Below are positions 22,376 through 35,057 of a DNA stretch of 64,000 bases, piece after piece. How positions within the stretch are numbered: the stretch's first letter is position 1; each line of letters opens with the position of its first letter. The position numbers were made by a program, and so were the translations under genes. The notes beneath the pieces were generated by a model, which was not told the DNA's origin, searched no databases, and saw nothing but the letters and a program-made list of their open reading frames with translations. Source of the stretch: Elephas maximus indicus (taxonomy: Eukaryota > Chordata > Mammalia > Proboscidea > Elephantidae). Location of the stretch: positions 60,182,607 through 60,246,606 of the forward strand of contig NC_064835.1 of the NCBI RefSeq assembly GCF_024166365.1, given 5' to 3'.

Positions 22376-23115
22376 AATGCAGAGTCTTCTCCTTCTTCCC
22401 AGGATGTGACACGAATGCCCATCCCTTAAGCCTGTGCAGCTCCCCCTCCCCCTGCCCCTTTTCCCTTCTGTCCATTCTTAGACCCTCCCAGCCCTTTAAG
22501 GCTCTCAGTGAGCCTCTGGTGTAGCAAGGACTGGCTTACCTGAAAAACTGTGGAGCCTGGGCTTTTTTAGTCAGGTTGGGCATGAGGTTATTCTCCTGTG
22601 TTTGCTAAAGACATCCAGCAAAACTGGATTTACATTTTTATCCTGATGATTTATACATGTTACAATATAGAGAAGACAGCACGGTGTTAAGTTATGGATT
22701 AGGCATCTAGTGTTTTCAGTCATTTTGATCTGCTTGTAGTTCCCCAACTACAGAATTCTCTCTCCTGGATCTTCTTTCTGCAGGAATGTTCTGTCTGTTG
22801 GAATGCATTCCCCCTGCCACATCCTCAGCCCCGGGAAAGATGGTTCTCATAGGAAAAACACAGCCTCCGCCATGGTCTCCATTTCTCCATTTCCAAAGTT
22901 TCGCCCTGTCACAATTCCAGGAGCAAGGGACACGCTCTTTCTGCTGCACTAGTTAATTCAACAGCAAAAAAAATCTTTTTTTTGAGTGCCAACTTTATAC
23001 CAGGGGCTATGCTAACTCTCGTTCTGCCCCTGCCTTTCTAACCAAAAAGATCTGTTTCTTTTACCTCCATTCTGCTTAGTATATTGGGTTTCCCCTATGT
23101 ATTAAAACTCTTTCA
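22376..23115. other. Non-coding intron stretch, no gene seen
   Basis: No exon and no clearly recognised repeat. It includes a purine/pyrimidine-skewed segment near 22430-22500. Confidence 0.4.
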
Positions 23116-23119
23116 TTAC

Positions 23120-23745
23120 CATTGGGTTAATGGTATACCAGCCACTTTTTATGCCTTTGGCCATCAGAAGTAAAGTGTTATTCTGGTTCTAACACATTTA
23201 GTGTCAAGGTGGGTCTCTTTTGAAATGCGTGAAGCTCAGCAGACTGGAATCTGGAGCCTCATTGTTGTGTAGGTTGAGCATTCTATTAGGCGATGCTTCC
23301 CAGATGTGTTAGTTTTGTAAACTTTTGCCTTTTTTCCCTTAATTTCTGTAAATAAGGCTTTCAAGCATAATTATGGCTTTCTTCTGTGATAGGTAGGGAG
23401 CCCTGCTGGGTTTATTTTGTTTTTCTGTGTCATATTTGGAAAATCAGAGGTTCTCCATGTAACCTAACGGGAAAAAAAAAAAAATTTTTTTTTTTTTTAA
23501 GCGCCACAATGAATTATTTCTCTAGCTCTCATTGATATATTGTCATACCACAGATCAGTGGTGCCACAGTGCCACTCGTCTCATTGATGGCTTGTATTAC
23601 CAGATCATATTTCTCAAAATCCATATTACCGACCCAAAATTTAAACACACTCCATTAGTAAACATGTATTACAATACCGAAAACACGTCATCCAAAAAAA
23701 AATTTTTTTAAAGGAGAAACAATGTAGTAACAATGATTTTCAAGA
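23120..23745 (+). mobile_element. TTAA-associated repeat, putative piggyBac-like element (copy C)
   Basis: It starts near 'gggttaatggtatacc' and shares 'ccactttttatgcctttgg' and 'gagcctcatt' with copy B (6177-7512). Near its right end, 'atttctcaaaatccatatta' and 'gaaaacacgtcatcc' match the copy at 34658-35057. A poly-A/poly-T junction at 23470-23500 splits it. Both ends are degraded and the limits are approximate. Confidence 0.4.
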
Positions 23746-24466
23746 AATTTTTTCATCAATGAGCAAAACAAAAGAAAATGAAATTTTGTTATATATTATC
23801 ATTTTATTTGATAAGTCAAGTTTATAATACACAGTTAATTGATGAGACTTTATGATGAATTTGAAATTGAAGGTCTGGCTGAGAGTTGCAGCCTCGTAGC
23901 ATACTCACTCACTATCAAATGCATCCCTGTGTTTTATATTGGCTGTACAGCCTTGAGAAAATTGTGAGACCTAGACTTTGGAAATGATAGCCCTTTTAAA
24001 CAGGATACCATGCAGATTTAGGTTATTCTTTTTAAGAGAACCCAGAAACTTGAAAGAAAAATAAAGGGAAATTTTATTTTAATGTTGACTTACTAAGACT
24101 CTGTAACAATTTTTTGCATTCCTTAATTGTAAGGAATCTAGTAGAAAAGAACAGATAAACAGGGTCTTCTACCAATTTACATTTTTGGCAGAAAATACTT
24201 TGCAAAGCTATCCTGTGCCGTTATGAAATGTTAATTATGCTATTAAAAATAATAATGCCTGTTTCTCGCCAGTAATCACTTAAAGCCTTGGACACATCAA
24301 AAATATTTAAATTGGCCTGTGAAGCCCAAACTTCAGTTGTCAGTTTCATCACTGACACTTTCTCTGCCACAGGAGGAGGTAAGAGCATGGCCGAGCGCTC
24401 CAAGCTTAAAACAAGCACTTAACCTACCAGTAATACTTACCATGATGCAACATGTTATGTGGTCAC
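23746..24466. other. AT-rich non-coding stretch
   Basis: No gene and no recognised repeat family. Confidence 0.4.
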
Positions 24467-24965
24467 TGTCTTAGTCATCTAGTGCTGCTGTAACAGAAAT
24501 ACCACAAGTGGATGGCTTTAACAAAAAAAAATTATTCTCTCAGAGTCCAATAGGCTAGAAGTCCAAATTCAGGGCACCAGCTCCAGGGGAAGGCTTTCTG
24601 TCTCTGTCGGCTCTGGAGGAAGGTCCTTGTTATCCATTTTCCCTTGGTCTGGGAGCATCTCAGCACAGGAACCTCAGGTCTAAATGACGCGCTCTGCTGC
24701 CAGCGCTGCTTTCTTGGTGGTATGAGGTCCCCCGTCTCTCCAGTCACTTCTCTCTTTTATATATCAAAGAGATTGGCTTAAAACACTATCTAATCTTATA
24801 TATCTCATGAATATAACTGCCACTAATCCATCTCATTTCATTATAGTGATAGGATTTACAACACATAGGGAAATCACATAAAATGGTGGACAATCACACA
24901 ATACTGGGACTCATGGCCCATCCAAGTTGACAGATATTTTGGGAGACACAATTCAATCCATGACA
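24467..24965 (-). mobile_element. Solitary MaLR-type LTR
   Basis: On the minus strand it begins TGTCATGGATTG and ends TAAGACA, with the MaLR order (acacaattcaatccatgaca at the right, gtgctgctgtaacagaaata at the left). A 5-bp duplication, gtcac/atcac, flanks it, as expected for ERVL-MaLR elements. There is no internal region, so it is a solo LTR. A close relative is at 58504-59217. Confidence 0.8.
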
Positions 24966-26495
24966 ATCACTTATGATTGGACAGTTTACTATGCTATCTT
25001 CAGAGAGATAGAATATTTCATCTTTACAAAAGCAGACACTGCATGGGTGTCCGTGTGCCTTGCCTGCCATTTAATTGAGCCCAGTGCGCATGAGCCAGGG
25101 TGGGGGTACTGTATTTGCTTGTGCAGTTTTGCAACATGAGAAGACTTCCATGGATCTGAATTGTTAAAAGTTTTTTTTGGAGCTACAGCTTTCCTAATTA
25201 ATGACATATCTACATGTGTTCAAACGTATTCATGGTTTTGGCAGGAGAACCTTTATTTTGAAATGGGCACAAGTATATTAACCTACAGCTCATGTAAACA
25301 CCTGGGGTCTGCAATTGTTCACAGTGTAAAAACAATTTTTTTTAATGTGATTTGAATGGAACCCTTGGAAAAGATAGGTTCAACTCCATTATATTAGAGT
25401 AAGGCGTAAGTAAGGCAAATTGTAGATTCAGAGAACCCAGGATTGGGTTGTTTAGCGAGGCTTCCTAGGGAGAGCCTGCCTGTTGTGACAGGTAAATGTC
25501 TGCCCCAGTCATGGCTTTCACCCCCGAGGTGTTTGGCAGTTTGTGTTGAATTGAGTTGGCAGATTCCATGTGGATGTGGGACTAGCACCCGCTGGTGAGG
25601 AGTGACCAGGAAGGTCTCAGGCAGAAGCTACCTGCTTCCCCAAGAATCCCCCATGCACCATGGGGGCCTCCCCGCAGTCCTGCTGAGGGAAGTTGGCACA
25701 TTCCACTTAGCTAGAATTTCTGTTCCTTCATCCAGCTCCCTAAGAGGTTGCTCTGGGCTTCCAGACCCCAAGTAGTCAGGATTTTGACCCACTCTGCTGA
25801 CTTCCGTAAGGTCCTGTGATGGATTTAGAAGTCATCTTTGGGATTGGAAGGCCAAAACAGAAAAGGCTTAGATGATGAGGGATGTTTCTTGTTTCCATTT
25901 GTGTGTTTTTTGGTGGGGCATTATTTCTGCAAGTTCTCCTCTTTTGCAGACTCATCAGATTTACTGGACGTGGGAGATCCCACTGGCAGTAGACTGAAGC
26001 CTTTGCTTGAGAAATGCTGATTAGGAATAAAATGGTGGAAGTGGGTTGCCTTTTTTAATGGTGTGAATTAAGGATCCACAGGTTTGTCAGCAATTCTAGA
26101 GAGAAAAGCCACACGGAATTCAGACAGAATTATTAAAGTACATGTTGGTGTGACTGATCAATAGTGCTGAAATTCTTTTCATCCCCAGTGTAGTATGGAT
26201 ATTGGGATTATCTTCCATTCTCTTTCCTCCTAAGTCTCCCATGATGGTTTCTTCTTTCTCCAGTCAACCCTTGCAGGCTGTTTTCCCCAGGGTTCCAGCC
26301 ATAGCCTTCTCTTTTCACACTTGGTGTTTTCTCTCAGAGTTACCTCATCTATTGTCATACCTTCAGCTGATGACTCCCAAATATCTTTAACTGTCACTTC
26401 TGGGGTCACAAGGTGGCCACAGTCTACTTTTCTAAAGTTATTCCCTCAAACTTCTTTTTGCACTTATTACAAGCTAACCAAACTCAGTGTTCTTG
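24966..26495. other. Non-coding intron stretch, no gene seen
   Basis: No exon-like frame with splice sites and no confidently named repeat. Confidence 0.4.
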
Positions 26496-26499
26496 AGTC

Positions 26500-27260
26500 T
26501 CTACACATCCCTTCCGTGAGGGAGAATCTGACATGTGATATTTCAAAGAGCTTACAGCCTAATATTAAAAATACAAAAAGCACATACTTTCCTACATGCA
26601 AAAGACTGGCACACAGGGTGACAGGAGTCTAAAAGAGAGAGTAATTATGCATGCAGGGGAGGATCATAGAATGTTCTTGCAGAAGGTGATGTGATATGGA
26701 CCTTGAAGGATGCGTAGGACTCAGAAATGCAGCGAAGTGCATTCTAAGCAGAACAAATCCTAGAGGCAGAACTGGATGGGAAGTGTATGGAGAAGAGAGT
26801 GGTTCCATCTGGCTGGACATTGGGCTGTATTGGAAAGGTAGGTTGGGAAGACCTCATGAAGGGCTTTGATTGACAGGCTTGCAGTTGAACTTTCCTCTGT
26901 AGGTGGTGCAGCTCATTGACGATTTTAGAACGGAGAAGTAGAGTTATTAGTAGGCTGATTCAGAATGCTCAGACTGTGAAAAGGGTAGAATTCCTGAGTT
27001 AGGGAAGCAGCAGTGGGGATGGGAAATTAAAAGAGATACGAGGTAGAATTTTCAGGGCAAGGGAGAGGAAGGGTCCGTGATGACCCTCAGGTTTGAGCCT
27101 GAGTGACTAGGAGGCTCAGGATAGTATGGACATTAGAGGCAGGCTGGGGGACTGAAATTAAGGCGTGTTTAGCTGTAGGAACCTCTAGCAAATGATGGAG
27201 ATTCTCATCTGAACCCAGCCCTCCAAGTACTCTGAACCCTTTTAAGTCATCACAGTCTGT
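26500..27260 (-). repeat. L2 LINE fragments
   Basis: 'ggaccttgaaggatgcgtag', 'aagcagaacaaatcctagag', 'gaagacctcatgaagggctt' and 'tgatgaccctcaggtttgag' are ordered as in antisense L2. Confidence 0.65.
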
Positions 27261-28560
27261 CCCTTTCCCCACTCCTGCCAGCTAGGACTAGCCCTGCCTT
27301 GATGCCCAAGCTTGTCTGACTTGAGGCAGTACACAGCTAAGCCAATCCCCACATGGTGGGTATTAGGGCATCATTTCTGCTGGGCTGACCTACGGCTTGT
27401 CTTGAGAACCTTGCTGCCCACCCTCAACCCATGCGCTGTACCTCACAGGGCTGGCCTTTGTTTGTCTCCTTTTCAAAGATCTATCCCCTTTCTGAGATTT
27501 TGAATCATATGGGCCCTCTTGGGACAGAAACCTTTGTTTTCAGTCTGGTACCAGGGTCCTGATATCATGTACAGACCCCAGGGGCTGAAAGCTGGTATTT
27601 AAGGATAACTTTCTGGGTTTTCTGTCTGTTCTACTAGTCTGTTCGACACCTTGTGGCCTCTGGTTGTTGACCATTTTTTTAAGTTCCATAGAACTGGCTC
27701 AACCTTCTGTTAGTAAGACCTAGTCCCTGGGGTCCGTGCCATCCTCATGGATGGGTTCTGGCCCTCTCCCCACCTTCGTGCTTCTTCAAGACAATCAGCA
27801 CACCCAGACAGTGGCTCTCAGGAAGTTGGGATGTCCACACTTGGGACCTCACACCGTTTTGATTCCAGGTGAAGGCATCTTGCATTCTTCCTCCCAGATT
27901 TTGAAACTTCCTGTGGATTCTCACCCCTCTTTTCATGATCTGGTTGTCCCCTCACGACTGGATGCCAGACTTTTCATGCTACACTGGAGGTCTGTTGGAT
28001 GACTGGTGCTCGCATCTCTCGTCTTGGCTGTTTTTGCTGCTGCGTGCATCTTGGTTCGGATGGCATCATTATCCAGTTCCATGGGAGCTTCGTTTGTGTT
28101 CCTGGTTTGGTGACAGTAGAATTAAACTGAAACTGGGGAGAGATCTGGGAGTGCCCAGAGCCTCTATGACTGACTTAGTCAGACATCTTCAGTCACTTTC
28201 TTCTTGTTCTAAGAACTTCACATGATTAAAATTTTGTACATGCTGTTTGAATTACTGTGCAATCTTACCCCAGTGTGGCTTTCTCAGAGGTTAATATTTC
28301 ACTAAAACTATTCCTCTGGGTAGGCTGAAGTCAACAGCTGTGGAAACTCAACATTTTCTTTATACAATGAAACTTCAGGACAGTGCTGCTTTTCACATTT
28401 CTCAGATATGCTGCTCATTTGAGGGAAAAGAAAAGCACTCTTGGCAAAGTCCATGTGCCATGAGCCTGGTAGCCCCAGCTTGGGTTTCTATCTATTCAGA
28501 TATAAAATAATGAGAAAATGTGGTTCTGAATGCCATTGTATAACATTGCCATGTAAAAGT
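27261..28560. other. Unclassified non-coding stretch
   Basis: A GC-moderate block at 27720-28220 reads like an old interspersed element, but I could not name it. Frames inside it (27736-28002, 27935-28225) lack any recognised domain. Confidence 0.35.
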
Positions 28561-28561
28561 T

Positions 28562-28660
28562 ACATTTAGCATTTCTTGAGTGCCTACTATGTGCTAGGCA
28601 TCTTACATGTTCTGCACCCTCACAAAAACCCTGTGAGTTTGCTGCCTGATCCCTGCTTTG
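28562..28660 (-). repeat. MIR SINE fragment
   Basis: 'tgcctactatgtgctaggca' followed by 'ctcacaaaaaccctgtgag' is antisense MIR. Confidence 0.7.
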
Positions 28661-29274
28661 CCACGGGTAGCAGGGCCTACCCCTGTGGCTGCCTTTCCCA
28701 GGCTCAAAGGTTCTCTGGCTTCTTGCTAGGTTTGGCCAAGGGAGGTACCAATGGGAGGTTTGAGGGTAGGGAAAGGAGGAAGTTGGATCTGTCTTCCCTT
28801 CTGTCTCCAGGCACTTCTCCAGTCATGGCTGGCTTTCCACTGTGGCTCTAGCTTCTACTTTATGGGTCTTCCATGGTTCTAGGTTCTTTCTGATGACCCT
28901 GGCTCCTGACTTTGGTAATACTGCTTCATCTCTTTGTCCCTTTAAGGCTTTAAATGCCTGTTGCCTTTTGCTGCTAATCTCTAGGTCATTTCAGGTCCGC
29001 TCTCATAGGAACTTGCTCCAACTAATTTTTTTGTTTGTTTTGTTTTTCCTTCCTTTTTTTTACCTGAGAACTATTTTCCCCCTCTTTGTCTCTCTTCTTA
29101 CTGCAATGAATATAAAGCAAAATTTTTAAAAAAAGTACCTATTTTCTTATTCCCCAGACGTAGCTACTGTAACATTAACAAAAAATGAATCATGCTATTC
29201 ATATTGTTTTGAAAACTGTGTTTTTTTTTTTTAATTTAGAATATATTGTGATGTATACTCACGCTTTTTTATAT
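28661..29274. other. Non-coding intron stretch
   Basis: No gene. A T-rich run at 29030-29065 and another poly-T at 29220-29233. No clear family. Confidence 0.4.
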
Positions 29275-29975
29275 CTGCTTTTTTATTGTGGTCAAATATA
29301 TGTAACAAAGCATTTGCTAATTGAACATTTTTTTACATGTGTAATTCGGTAACATTAATTGTGTCCATCACGTTGTACAACTCTCTGTTTCCAGGTTTTT
29401 CCATGGCAATGAATTCCCCTTTCCCTCACCCCCTTGACTCTGGTAACCACTACTTAACTTTGTTCTCTTTCCATGTGCCAATTCTACGTATTTCGTTTAA
29501 GTGGGATCATACAATAGTTGTCCTTTTACGACTGACTTATTTCACTTAGCATAATGCTTTTTGAGGTTCGTTCATGCTATAGCATGTTTCAGAACTTCAG
29601 TCCACTTTATGGCTGAGTAGAATTCCATTGTATGTATGTACCACATTTTATTTATCCACTCCGCCGTTGATGGATCTTTAGGTGGTTTCTACCTTTTGGC
29701 CATTAGGAATAATGCTGCAATGAGCATTGGTGTACAAGCATTTGTTTGGGTTCCTGCTTTCATTTCTTTTGAGTATAGGCCTCGGAGTAGAATTGTTGGG
29801 TCGTGTGGTAATTCAATGTTTAACTTCTTGAAGAATCGTCAACTGTTTTCCACAGCAGCTGCACCATTTTACATTCCCACCGGCAATGGATGAGGGTTGC
29901 AGTTTTTCCACATCCTTGCCAACATTTGCTGTTTAATTTCATTGTTTTAAAGTCATGCTAACTGGAAAACATCTT
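29275..29975 (-). mobile_element. L1 LINE 3' UTR fragment, antisense
   Basis: 'ttttattgtggtcaaatata', 'acattaattgtgtccatcac', 'gctgagtagaattccattgt' and 'acattcccaccggcaatgga' match the same L1 3' region as 17540-18140 and 19112-19200. It is truncated. Confidence 0.9.
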
Positions 29976-30114
29976 TAAACTCCTGATTTTGTCATGTATC
30001 CCAGCAGTTTTCAACTCTCAGCTCCTCTGTGACCTGCTACCAGTATTTCTGTTACATCACCAGTCACCAGTTCCCTGCTTTAAATTCTCTCTATTATAAA
30101 TACTTGATGGGGTT

Positions 30115-30248
30115 TTTATTTTTCCCCTTAAATTCTAATTGATGGACTGAGGTAAGAATCATTTCAAAGACGAGGAAATAAGGAGTCAGAGAGGTTAACT
30201 AACTGGCCCAGTCTTAAAGATAGGAAGGGTTGGAGCTCGAGTTTAAAC
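30115..30248 (-). repeat. MIR SINE fragment
   Basis: 'aggagtcagagaggttaact' and 'actggcccagtcttaaagat' mark an antisense MIR, followed by a (TA)n run at 30254-30266. Confidence 0.6.
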
Positions 30249-30249
30249 C

Positions 30250-31008
30250 TAGGTATATATATATATATTTTTTTTTATGCATATGTCTGTCTGTCCATCT
30301 GCATTGCACATGCAGACAGGCTGTGCCTCAGACTTCCAGCCAGCCATAAGACTGCCAGGAATGAGGAACATACACCCACTGGCATCAACCATTCTATTGG
30401 TGCTACGTTCATCTGTGATCGAGCCAGGCATGTGACACACTTACACAGTGTTGGCAAAGTAAAAGCCATTATTACTATTTATAGAAAGCAAATAGTGAAC
30501 AATAACAACAGATTCTCAAAGGGGAAATGCTTACCCTTCCCCAGATAACTCACGTCCATTCTTATGTCTCTGGGCAGGCATGCCATGGTTCAGGTCAGAT
30601 GCTATTTTTACGTCATTGCTACCTCTGGCCACCACCATACTGGGGGGCTTGCATGGCTCTGGAGGCCTCTGCTCTGCTGCTGGCCCTTGCATCACCTGCA
30701 AGAAGACCATTTCACAGGATCTCCTAAGCCTCTGTCCTTGGTTCCTTCTAAGCCTTTGTTACCAGCCCTTCCCACGCTACCCTGCCTGCAGGGCTCTTGC
30801 TGCCACACTACCCGGGCCCACACTGCCCAGGGTTGGTGGGGTGTACACCCCCTGCATGAAGCACACTCAGTCTTCTGCCTCCTCTGGGTCTAAGAGGTTC
30901 TCAACACAGGGAACGCAGGTCCTTGGTCCACTCCAGACTCTTCTTGATGGTAATGAGGCCCCCTGAACCTCTGTGGGATTGGCTCTTATATAAGCTTAAA
31001 AAAAAAAA
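30250..31008. other. Unclassified stretch, possibly LTR-derived
   Basis: The segment 30880-31000 (gttctcaacacagggaacgc, then atggtaatgaggccccctga) resembles the middle of the MaLR LTRs at 24467 and 58504 read in the same direction. The remainder to the left is unclassified. Confidence 0.35.
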
Positions 31009-31160
31009 CCCAAATCAAATATGTTGCTATCGAGTCAATTATGACTCATAGCAACCCTATAGGACAGAGTAGAACTGCCTTATGAGATTTACAAGGCTGT
31101 AATTTTTTAATCTTTACAGAAGCAGACTGCCGCATCTTTTTGCTGCAGAGTGGCTAGTAC
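31009..31160 (-). repeat. AfroSINE, head truncated
   Basis: 'tatgttgctatcgagtcaat', 'ctataggacagagtagaact' and 'aagcagactgccgcatcttt' follow the reverse order. The head end is missing. Confidence 0.88.
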
Positions 31161-31500
31161 TTCTTGCCAATTTTAAGGCATGCTCCTCCCACCAGTACCA
31201 CAAACTGGCCAATCACTTCAATCAATAGGCCACAAATAACTCAGTTTCCATAGTAACTGCCCAATACTCTTGGTGGGTTGCAAATCACTCAATTTGCATA
31301 GTAAAATTGACCAATCCCTTGCAAGATTGTGGCCCAACCATTCATTTTGGGGGAGTTATAACACCATGGCTAGAAAGGCCATATAAAAGCACATTCACTA
31401 CACCACACCACCCCTGATCAATAAAGCTTGTGCCCCTTGCCCTATATCAGTCTGTGTTCTGTTTACCAACACTATACGAACCCAGCGTAATTTCTCTTCA
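31161..31500 (+). mobile_element. Putative ERV-type LTR (U3-R-U5-like)
   Basis: A CCAAT-type motif (ggccaatcacttc, about 31207), a TATA box (atataaaagc at 31381) and a poly-A signal (aataaa at 31420-31425) occur in LTR order with short spacing, followed by 'gcttgtgccccttgcc'. Exact ends and target duplication are not resolved. No viral coding frame is present. Confidence 0.4.
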
Positions 31501-31685
31501 GTGTATAACCCCTTCATATTCTGGATAAAGAAAACACCCATAGTCTCCTCCTCCAGGGTTTCTAGGCGAAACATTCTTTGTCACTTCAGCTGTTCCTCAT
31601 GAGAAAAGTTTTGTTTTTCCCCTAATATCTTGGTTGGGTCTTCAAAATTAGTGCTTCTCAAACTAATGTGCAGATTATGATTTAT

Positions 31686-31857
31686 GGAGCTCTGGTGGCA
31701 CAGTGGTTAAGAGCTACGACTGCTAACCAAAAGGTTGGCAGTTCAAATCCACCAGGTGCTCCTTGGAAACTTTATGGGGCAGCTCTTCTCTGTTCTGTAG
31801 GGTTGCTATGAGTCAGCATTGACTCGATGGCAAAGAGTTTGGTTTTTTTTTTTTGGT
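31686..31857 (+). repeat. AfroSINE, deleted form (first of tandem pair)
   Basis: 'ggagctctggtggcacagtg', 'ggtgctccttggaaacttta' and the 3' end 'gactcgatggcaaagagttt' are present, followed by poly-T. Confidence 0.95.
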
Positions 31858-32012
31858 TTGGTGGCACAGCGATTAAGTGGCTGCCAACCAAAAGTCAGCA
31901 GTTTGAATGCAGCAGCTGCTCCTTGGAAACCCTACAGAGCAGTTCTGCTCTGTCTTTTAGGGTCAATATGAATCGGAATTGACTAGAGGGCAACGGGTTT
32001 GGTTTGTTGTAT
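31858..32012 (+). repeat. AfroSINE, deleted form (second of tandem pair)
   Basis: It abuts the previous copy directly: 'tttggtggcacagcgattaa' to 'gagggcaacgggtttggttt'. Its head lacks the first few bases. Confidence 0.93.
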
Positions 32013-34342
32013 TTTTTGCATTAAAAAATATTTACTGAATTTTTTTGAGATAATTGTAGATTGCATGCAGTTGTAAGAAATAATACAGAGAGATCTTGTG
32101 TACCCTTTACCCAGTTTTACCTAATGGTAACATCTTGCCAAATTCTAGTACATCACTACCAGAATGTTGACAATGATACAGTCAAGATACAGAACATATC
32201 CATCATGATAAGGATCCCTCATGTTCCCGTTTTATAGCCATACCCACCTCCCTCCCACCTCCCACTTCTTCCTTAACCCCTTGCAACTACTAATTTGTTT
32301 CACATTTCTGTAATTTTGTCGTTTTAAGACTTACGTAAATGGAATCATACTGTATGCAACCTTCTGGGACTGGCTTTTTTTTTTTTTTTTTGCTCAGCAT
32401 AATTCTCTGGAGTTTCATCCAGCTTGTTGTGTGTAAAAACTAACTAACTAAAGACTAAACTCAGTCTTTATTTTTTTTATTTCGTTATTGAGAATATACA
32501 CCTTTTTCTTGTTGAGTAATATTCCTCAGTATGGATATTCCACAGTTTATTTAAGGATTTCCCTGTTGAAGTACACCTAGTTGTTTCTGGTTTTTGGATA
32601 TTAAAAATAAAGCTGCTATAAATATTTGTATACAGGTTTTTGTGGGAATATAAGTCTTCATTTCTCTGGGATAAATGTCCAGGAGTGCAATGGCTGGGTT
32701 ATATGGTAGCTGCACGTTCAGTTTTTTGAGAAGCTGCCAAACGGTTTTCCAAAGTGTCTGCGCCATTTTAGGTTGCCATCAGCAATGAGTGATCTAGTTT
32801 CTTCACATCTTGGCTAGTTTGTTTTATGTTTGCCAGTTTATTTTATTTTCACCTTTCTGATAGATGTGTAGTGGTAGCTGTCTGTGGTTTTAATTTTAAT
32901 TTCCCTATTGGCTAATGATATTGAATATCTTTTCGTGTGTTTGTTAGCAGTGAAATGTCTGCCGATATCTTTTTCCTATGTTCTAATGAGATGGTTTGCT
33001 TTATTACAGTTGAGCTTTGAGAGTTCTTGTTATATCCTAGGTACTAGTCCTTTGTTGGATATGTGGTTTGTGATATTTTCTCCCACTCTGGGACTTCTCT
33101 TTTCATCCAATTAACAGTCTTTTCACAGAGTAAACGTTTTAAATTTTGATACAGTTCGATTTGTCGGTTTTTCCTGTTATGGATTGTGCTTCTGGTATCA
33201 AGCGTAAGAACTCTTTGCCTAACCCTAAATTCTGAGGATTTTCTCCTTTTAGTTTTTCTAAAAGTTTTATATTTTACATTTCAGGCTGTGATCACTTTTC
33301 AGTTAATTTTTATATAAAATTTGAGGCTTAGGTTGGGGTTTATTTATTTGCATATGGTTGTCCAATTGCTCTAGCACCATTTGTTGAAAGGGCTATCTCC
33401 CACTGAAGTGCTTTTTTGCATCTTTGTCAAAAATCTGTTGAACATACTTGTGTGGGCCTGTTTCTGGGTTTGTTATTCTGTTTCATTGATGTATGTGTCT
33501 CTCTGTCCACCAATACCACATAGTCTTGTTTATTAAGTCTAGAAATCAGGTAGATTGATTCCTCCCTCTTTAGTCTTTTTCAAGCTTGTTTTAGTCATTC
33601 TAGTTTCTTTGCCTTTCACATAAATCTTAGAATAATCTTGTCTATATCTATAAAAAAATCTTACTGATATCTGGATCAGAATTGCATTAAACCCGTGTAC
33701 CAATTTGGGATAGAATTAACATCTTTACTATGTTGAGTCTTCTTAGCCGTGACTGTGGTATGCCCCTCCATTTCTTTAGATCTTTTTTGTGTTCTTTCAT
33801 CAGTGTGTGTGGTTTTTAGCATACATGTCTGGTACATGTTTCGTTATATATGTGCCTATAAATACCTAAGTATTTCATTTTTTTGAGAAGTTGAAAATGA
33901 TTTTGCAGTATTAATTTTAGTGTCCAGATGTTTATTATTAGTATATAGAAATATGATTGATTTTTGTATGTTTATCTTGTATCTCACAACCTTGCTAAAC
34001 TCCCTGATTAGTTTTAGGTTAATTTTTTTAGATTCCTTGGAAAGTTCTACATGGTCATCTGTCCAGGTAGTAAATTATGTTGTCTACATAAACAATTATT
34101 TCTTTCTGATGTGTATGCTTTTAATTTCTTTTTCTTGCTTTACTGTAGTAATTAGAATGTCTAGCACTATGTTGAATAGAAATGGTGAGAGTGGAGATCT
34201 TTGCCTAGTTCCCAGTCTTAAAGGGAAAACATTCAGTCTTTCATCATTAAGTATAATGTTACTTGTAGGCTTTTCGTAAATGTTTTTTATCAAGTTGAGG
34301 AAGTTACCTCCATTTCTATTTTTCTGAGAGCTTTTATCATGA

Positions 34343-34543
34343 AACCAGCCCCAGTTGCCATTGAGTCGGTTCAGTCTCATGGTGACCTCATGTGTGTCAA
34401 TGTAGAACTGTGTTCCTTAGGGTTTTCAATGGGTGTTTCTTTGGAAGTTGATTGCCCGGCCTTTCTTTTAAGGGGCCTCTGGGTGGACTTGAACATCCAG
34501 GGTTCCGATTAGTGACTGAGTGCGTTAACCATTTGCACCACCA
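34343..34543 (-). repeat. AfroSINE, long form, within the L1
   Basis: 'ccagttgccattgagtcggt', 'gaagttgattgcccggcctt' and 'gcaccacca' follow the reverse order of the long form. Confidence 0.88.
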
Positions 34544-34657
34544 TGAATGATTTGCATAACCGTTGCCAGGGATTCCTTTTATTGTGAATGGGTTTTGAAT
34601 TTTGTCAAATGCTATTTCTACATCAATCGATATGATTTTTCTCCTTTAGCCGGTTAA

Positions 34658-35057
34658 CCCTTTTGTGATTCATGGAACATACTTTATCCCATCCACTTTT
34701 TGTCCTCTGGAGTTCTTTGGGAGTATCTTTTCCCACTGAAAGTATTTCCTTCCCTCCACTGGGGACTAACAGTGAAAGGTGAAAGAAACGTTCATTGAAG
34801 CAAAATAACTGGAATATTATGCAAAACCAGAGGTGCCCTTTGTACCCAAATAGAAGGTGCCCCACAATAAAGCCTGCAACCCAAGACCAGGGGGCCAGAT
34901 GGGGCTCCCACGAATCATGTGTTTTCATGTAGTATTTCTCAAAATCTATATCACCAGCCAAAAATTTAAACAGACTCAATGTCTCAGCATGTGTTCCGCT
35001 ACTGAAAACACGTTATTAACAAAAATTCAAAGCAGAAAATAATTGGCCTTGAAATGG
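34658..35057 (+). mobile_element. TTAA-flanked 400-bp element, putative piggyBac-like MITE (copy A)
   Basis: Perfect TTAA at 34654-34657 and 35058-35061 bounds a 400-bp insert in the L1; removing it plus one TTAA restores the L1 order (ctcctttagccggttaa, then tatgctgaattaca). Ends read CCCTTTTGTG and, on the opposite strand, CCATTTCAAGG. The left 80 bp match copy B near 6205 (ccactttttgtcctctgg, gttctttggga), and the right 60 bp match its right end. There is no coding capacity, so it would be a non-autonomous passenger. Confidence 0.55.
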
